NCBI GenBank assembly: GCA_964427895.1
Contig: CAYRUZ010000029.1
Location: 1-7,945 of the forward strand
Reading direction: 5' to 3'
From: CAYRUZ01 sp964427895
Lineage (GTDB): Bacteria > Patescibacteriota > Gracilibacteria > Peribacterales > Peribacteraceae
Length of the DNA: 7,945 bases
In this document: one piece after another, positions 5,791 through 7,945 of the stretch
Layout of the letters: every line of letters starts with the position of its first letter
Numbering within the stretch: position 1 is the stretch's first letter
Position numbers and translations under genes: made by a program
Notes under the pieces: model-generated
What the model was told of the DNA's origin: nothing
What the model saw: only the letters and a program-made list of their open reading frames with translations
The model's database searches: none

Positions 5791-6844
5791 CTAGATCCTG
5801 CAGGAATCGTTCGGGAGCGAATTGCGTTTTGTCCATTGCCACAAGGTGGCGGTGACCGGCCTCCAGTAGGTCCGTGCTTTCTAGCAGCGACGGCACTTCA
5901 TCCAACCGGGAGAAGAAGAGAGGGTAGTTCTCTCCCAGGTACTCCTCAATCGCCGGGTGACGATTGGTGACTAAGGGGGTGTCGCGCATGATGCAGTCGA
6001 GCACGATGTTGTTGGCGCTTGCATCGTAGACGTCTAAGAACACTACGTTCTTCGACAGCACGGAGTCATAATCCGCATTGCTCAGGTAATCGATGACTTC
6101 CACCGAGTCATTGGTGAAATCTCCAAGATGTTTCCGGTGACGTTGCGCGTATAGCAGTGATCCCGCCGTGTTCGTCCACAGCATCGTCTTCGCCAGCGAT
6201 GTCGTTTCGAGTCGGAAGATGGAGTCGATTTTCCGTAGCCACCATCCTATCTGCAGTACGCGTTTGCGCGGGTTTGCGCGGAAGGCGTCCAAGGAGAACG
6301 GTGTGCCCGTTCGCACCGTGGGGTGCAGGAGTGCTTTGCAGGGGATGCCGGTGTTTCGCTCTATCCAATCTCCGTGATACCGCGAGAGCGCATAGAGGCC
6401 CTTGCAGTTGCTTGCACTGCTTTGCCAGTCGTCACGCCCCAAGAGGTCCGCCCATGTTCCCGATGGGTACACCCATTCCGGGATCTCCTGGGGGAAATGC
6501 ACGATTCCCGCCCAGGGTTCCACGTAGGGGATGCGTCGCGCTGCACGGTTGATCGCCCGTTTCCACTTCCAGCAAAAATTGCTCTCCACGAACGCGTCGA
6601 ACATGATGCCATCCGGATTGTTCAGAGCGCTGAGGCTTTGCAAGGCCACGCCCCAGCCAGCGCGGTGAATGGCGCCTTCGAACTGGCCGCTCATCAACGC
6701 ATAAATCCTATCAGATGGATCCGTTGCCCCATCTTCGGTGATCGAGCGATGATGGCGGCGTTCTCGCGCCGCCGCTGCCGGTAGGTCCGCGACGTATCGC
6801 AGAAACTTGCGGGCCATCCATGACGTGGAGAATGCTCCGGGCAC
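5735..6844 (-). CDS. GT-B-like (GT4-type) glycosyltransferase, uncharacterised family
   Basis: The 369-residue soluble protein has the layout of a GT-B glycosyltransferase of an uncharacterised family that I recognise by pattern: HFPQEIPEW (116-124), CKGLYALSRYHGDWI (147-161), LLHPT (172-176), NPRKRVLQIGWWLRK (191-205), and a C-terminal donor-binding region SKNVVFLDVYDASANN (264-279), DTPLVTNRHPAIEEYLG (288-304). The last part corresponds to the E/D-x7-E-like nucleotide-sugar site of GT4 enzymes, here with E300-E301 after NRHPA. It presumably adds a sugar in surface polysaccharide synthesis in the cytoplasm. GTG 6844 gives the longest frame; ATG 6817 (residue 10, MARKFLRY) is an equally good start. 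An AAGG sits only one base before the GTG, too near to act as a ribosome site. It is convergent with the GT-C gene and divergent from the GT2 gene at 6888. Confidence 0.8.
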   Translation of the reverse strand: MPGAFSTSWMARKFLRYVADLPAAAARERRHHRSITEDGATDPSDRIYALMSGQFEGAIHRAGWGVALQSLSALNNPDGIMFDAFVESNFCWKWKRAINRAARRIPYVEPWAGIVHFPQEIPEWVYPSGTWADLLGRDDWQSSASNCKGLYALSRYHGDWIERNTGIPCKALLHPTVRTGTPFSLDAFRANPRKRVLQIGWWLRKIDSIFRLETTSLAKTMLWTNTAGSLLYAQRHRKHLGDFTNDSVEVIDYLSNADYDSVLSKNVVFLDVYDASANNIVLDCIMRDTPLVTNRHPAIEEYLGENYPLFFSRLDEVPSLLESTDLLEAGHRHLVAMDKTQFAPERFLQDLVTSSVFRSNREFLSAQRI

Positions 6845-6857
6845 GCCTTACTGGAAG

Positions 6858-6863
6858 AGTATA
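6858..6863 (-). promoter_or_regulatory. Candidate -10 element for the GT-B-like gene
   Basis: On the minus strand TATACT (6863 to 6858) is a 5/6 match to TATAAT. The -35 position at 17-base spacing (ATCGCA) matches only 3/6. Transcription would start near 6851, seven bases before GTG 6844 or 34 before ATG 6817. Confidence 0.4.
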
Positions 6864-6870
6864 AGCATTG

Positions 6871-6876
6871 TATAGT
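6871..6876 (+). promoter_or_regulatory. Candidate -10 element for the short GT2 gene
   Basis: TATAGT (6871-6876) is a 5/6 match to TATAAT; no good -35 is present (CTTACT at 6847-6852, 3/6, 18-base spacer). The predicted start near 6883 would leave a leader of about five bases before ATG 6888, effectively a leaderless transcript. Confidence 0.4.
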
Positions 6877-6887
6877 GACTTGCGATC

Positions 6888-7577
6888 ATGCCCAGCCAAC
6901 TTTCCATTGTCGTTCCGGCCTTAAATGAAGAGCGGTATATAGGCGCGTGTCTTGAGTCAATTTTCTCGCAGAATGACAGTCGCATCGCCTGCGTCTTCGT
7001 CCTCCTCAGTCCGCAGACGGCTGACGGCACGGCGCAGGTCGCCGCGCAATATCCGGTCACGATACTGATCGCACCAGCACCCGGGACGAACGCCGCCCGT
7101 GATTTTGGGATGCAGCAGACTTCTACCGAGTTGGTGGCGTTCATCGATGCCGACTGTCGCATCGATTCTCGCTGGCTTGATGCAGTCTTCTCCCGTTTCG
7201 AGGCCGAGAATGAATTGGTATGTCTCAGCGGTCCCTACGATTATTACGAACTCGCAGCGCCAAAAAAATTCCTGTACGAGGCGTACATCAGGACGTTCGG
7301 CGTCCTCGAGCAGTGGATTTGGCACTGCAAGCTGTATGGAGGAAACTTCGTCATCACGCGGCAGGTATGGAAAGCCGCGAACGGCTTTGATAAGACGTAC
7401 GAGTTTTTCGGCGACGACGTGAGTATCGGCAAAGTGCTCTCGCGATTCGGCAAAGTCCGCTTCATTGTTTCCTTCCGCGTGAAGTCTTCCGGTCGGCGTT
7501 TTAATAAAGTGGGTTTCTTGCGGCTTTCGGCGACCTACATCATGCAGTTCCTTAAGTTGATGTTCAAGAAAAGTTGA
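6888..7577 (+). CDS. GT2-family glycosyltransferase, short soluble form
   Basis: The 229-residue protein is a GT-A fold family 2 glycosyltransferase. It has the N-terminal strand LSIVVPALNEERYIGACLES (5-24), PGTNAARDFGM (65-75), the metal-binding FIDADCRI (85-92, DAD at 87-89), GGNFVITRQVWKAANGFD (151-168), and the acceptor-side acid region FFGDDVSIGKVLSRFGKV (173-190). The end, SSGRRFNKVGFLR (200-212) plus a short amphipathic or hydrophobic tail (to KLMFKKS), matches small bacterial GT2 enzymes that sit on the inner face of the membrane. Two departures are visible: the Asp normally found after the second strand (VVDNxST type) is replaced in VFVLLSPQTADGT, and the usual GED is GDD (175-177). 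ATG 6888 directly precedes the first strand. No ribosome site is present. It is divergent from the GT-B-like gene by 43 bp and overlaps the pyruvyl transferase gene by 14 bp at its 3' end. Confidence 0.9.
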   Translation: MPSQLSIVVPALNEERYIGACLESIFSQNDSRIACVFVLLSPQTADGTAQVAAQYPVTILIAPAPGTNAARDFGMQQTSTELVAFIDADCRIDSRWLDAVFSRFEAENELVCLSGPYDYYELAAPKKFLYEAYIRTFGVLEQWIWHCKLYGGNFVITRQVWKAANGFDKTYEFFGDDVSIGKVLSRFGKVRFIVSFRVKSSGRRFNKVGFLRLSATYIMQFLKLMFKKS

Positions 7578-7945
7578 GCCGGGCCAGTGTCTCCATTTTT
7601 GGAAGAACCTCGGCGAGATGTTTTCGTGTCTGCTCCTGCACGTCGGGTGACAGGAGCCAGCGGAACCGTTCAAGTATTGCATCGGGATCGTCTGCCAAAA
7701 TGTTCTGCTGGAAGAGGAATTTTGCCGGGTCCAACGCGAGATGTTCGAATAAGCCCTCGAATTTATCCTGGTAGACGAGCGAGAGGGTGGGGGTGCATTG
7801 GGTCGTGCATGTAATGGTGAAATGCATCCTTCCGGAGAACGCCGCGGTGAAGCGTCCGCTCAGCTCGCGAACCGCCGCCGCTGAACCAGCTTTTACGTGG
7901 CAGCGGAAGACACGCTCCAATTCCGCAGGGGTTAGGCTCTCCAAC
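7564..7945 (-). CDS. Polysaccharide pyruvyl transferase, C-terminal part, cut by window edge
   Basis: The visible 126 residues enter from the right edge and end at TGA 7564-7566. They carry AAFSGRMHFTITCTTQCTP (34-52 of the visible part) followed by LSLVYQDKFEGLFEHLAL (54-71), the pattern SGR-x-H ... P ... Y-x-x-K of the C-terminal domain of the polysaccharide pyruvyl transferase (CsaB/WcaK-like) family. A final helix (about 85-120, ILERFRWLL to LPKMETLARL) is also usual. These enzymes transfer pyruvate from phosphoenolpyruvate to a hexose, making pyruvylated cell-wall or exopolysaccharide that can anchor surface-layer proteins. The N-terminal half and the true start are outside the window; an in-frame TTG at 7944 is not taken as a start. 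It is convergent with the GT2 gene. The C-terminal domain is structurally related to GT-B glycosyltransferases, so a related GT is the alternative. Confidence 0.78.
   Translation of the reverse strand, partial: LESLTPAELERVFRCHVKAGSAAAVRELSGRFTAAFSGRMHFTITCTTQCTPTLSLVYQDKFEGLFEHLALDPAKFLFQQNILADDPDAILERFRWLLSPDVQEQTRKHLAEVLPKMETLARLNFS

Noticed and set aside
5796..5805. A perfect 10-bp palindrome TCCTGCAGGA just after the GT-C stop, considered as a terminator
   Set aside because: It has no loop and no T-run, and lies within the coding part of the convergent gene; it is just a short palindrome.
6323..6784. A 153-codon plus-strand frame opposite the GT-B-like gene
   Set aside because: No family motifs, while the minus frame carries conserved glycosyltransferase motifs over its full length.
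1..7945. Possible alternative genetic code with UGA read as Gly, as in some CPR lineages
   Set aside because: TGA ends several genes at the expected family length (4231-4233, 5788-5790, 7575-7577 and two on the minus strand), so the standard bacterial code fits.
1..7945. CRISPR array, tRNA/rRNA genes, insertion sequence or defence system
   Set aside because: No short regular direct repeats, cloverleaf-like segments, transposase motifs or terminal inverted repeats were seen by eye on either strand.

Overview
The window is a bacterial chromosomal fragment with six protein-coding genes, two of them cut by the window edges, plus one secreted-protein gene of unknown function. All complete genes end in TAA or TGA, with TGA used as a real stop several times, so the code is the standard bacterial one. 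Coding DNA is GC-rich by eye. None of the start codons has a convincing Shine-Dalgarno sequence at a useful distance. The combination of Cys-rich surface repeats of the CxDSDGG type, a dense glycosyltransferase cluster and SD-less starts suggests a Patescibacteria/CPR-type organism (for example a GC-rich Peregrinibacteria/Peribacteria relative). That placement rests on recalled family patterns, not on a search, and is tentative.

Layout. Minus strand 1-450: N-terminal part of an M3-family (oligopeptidase A/PrlC-like) metallopeptidase. 451-565: divergent intergenic region with two overlapping promoters and an 8-bp inverted repeat. Plus strand 566-1597: a secreted or membrane-anchored protein with four copies of a six-cysteine repeat, closed by a strong intrinsic terminator (1616-1645). 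1646-1830: AT-rich gap carrying an extended -10 promoter and an inverted repeat. Plus strand 1831-4233: an 800-residue membrane glycosyltransferase with two GT2 domains (a DPM1-like one, then two membrane helices, then an XagB/cellulose-synthase-like one). Plus strand 4237-5790: a multi-spanning GT-C (PMT/ArnT-like) glycosyltransferase, three bases downstream and almost certainly in the same operon. Minus strand 5735-6844: a GT-B-like glycosyltransferase that overlaps the previous gene tail to tail by 56 bp. Plus strand 6888-7577: a short GT2 enzyme divergent from it. Minus strand 7564-7945: C-terminal part of a polysaccharide pyruvyl transferase, overlapping the GT2 gene by 14 bp.

How they fit together. 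Everything from 1831 to the right edge is consistent with an accessory cell-surface polysaccharide or glycoconjugate locus. A plausible working model is that the DPM1-like half of the 800-aa protein charges a polyprenyl phosphate with a sugar, the neighbouring GT-C enzyme transfers that sugar on the outer face of the membrane, and the XagB-like half, the GT-B enzyme and the GT2 enzyme build a glycan that is decorated with pyruvate. The Cys-rich secreted protein has its own promoter and terminator, and could be a surface partner or acceptor, but nothing in the sequence proves this. The most unusual elements are the four-repeat 24-cysteine protein and the tandem-GT2 fusion coupled to a GT-C enzyme. 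I found no CRISPR array, RNA gene, insertion sequence or defence system.
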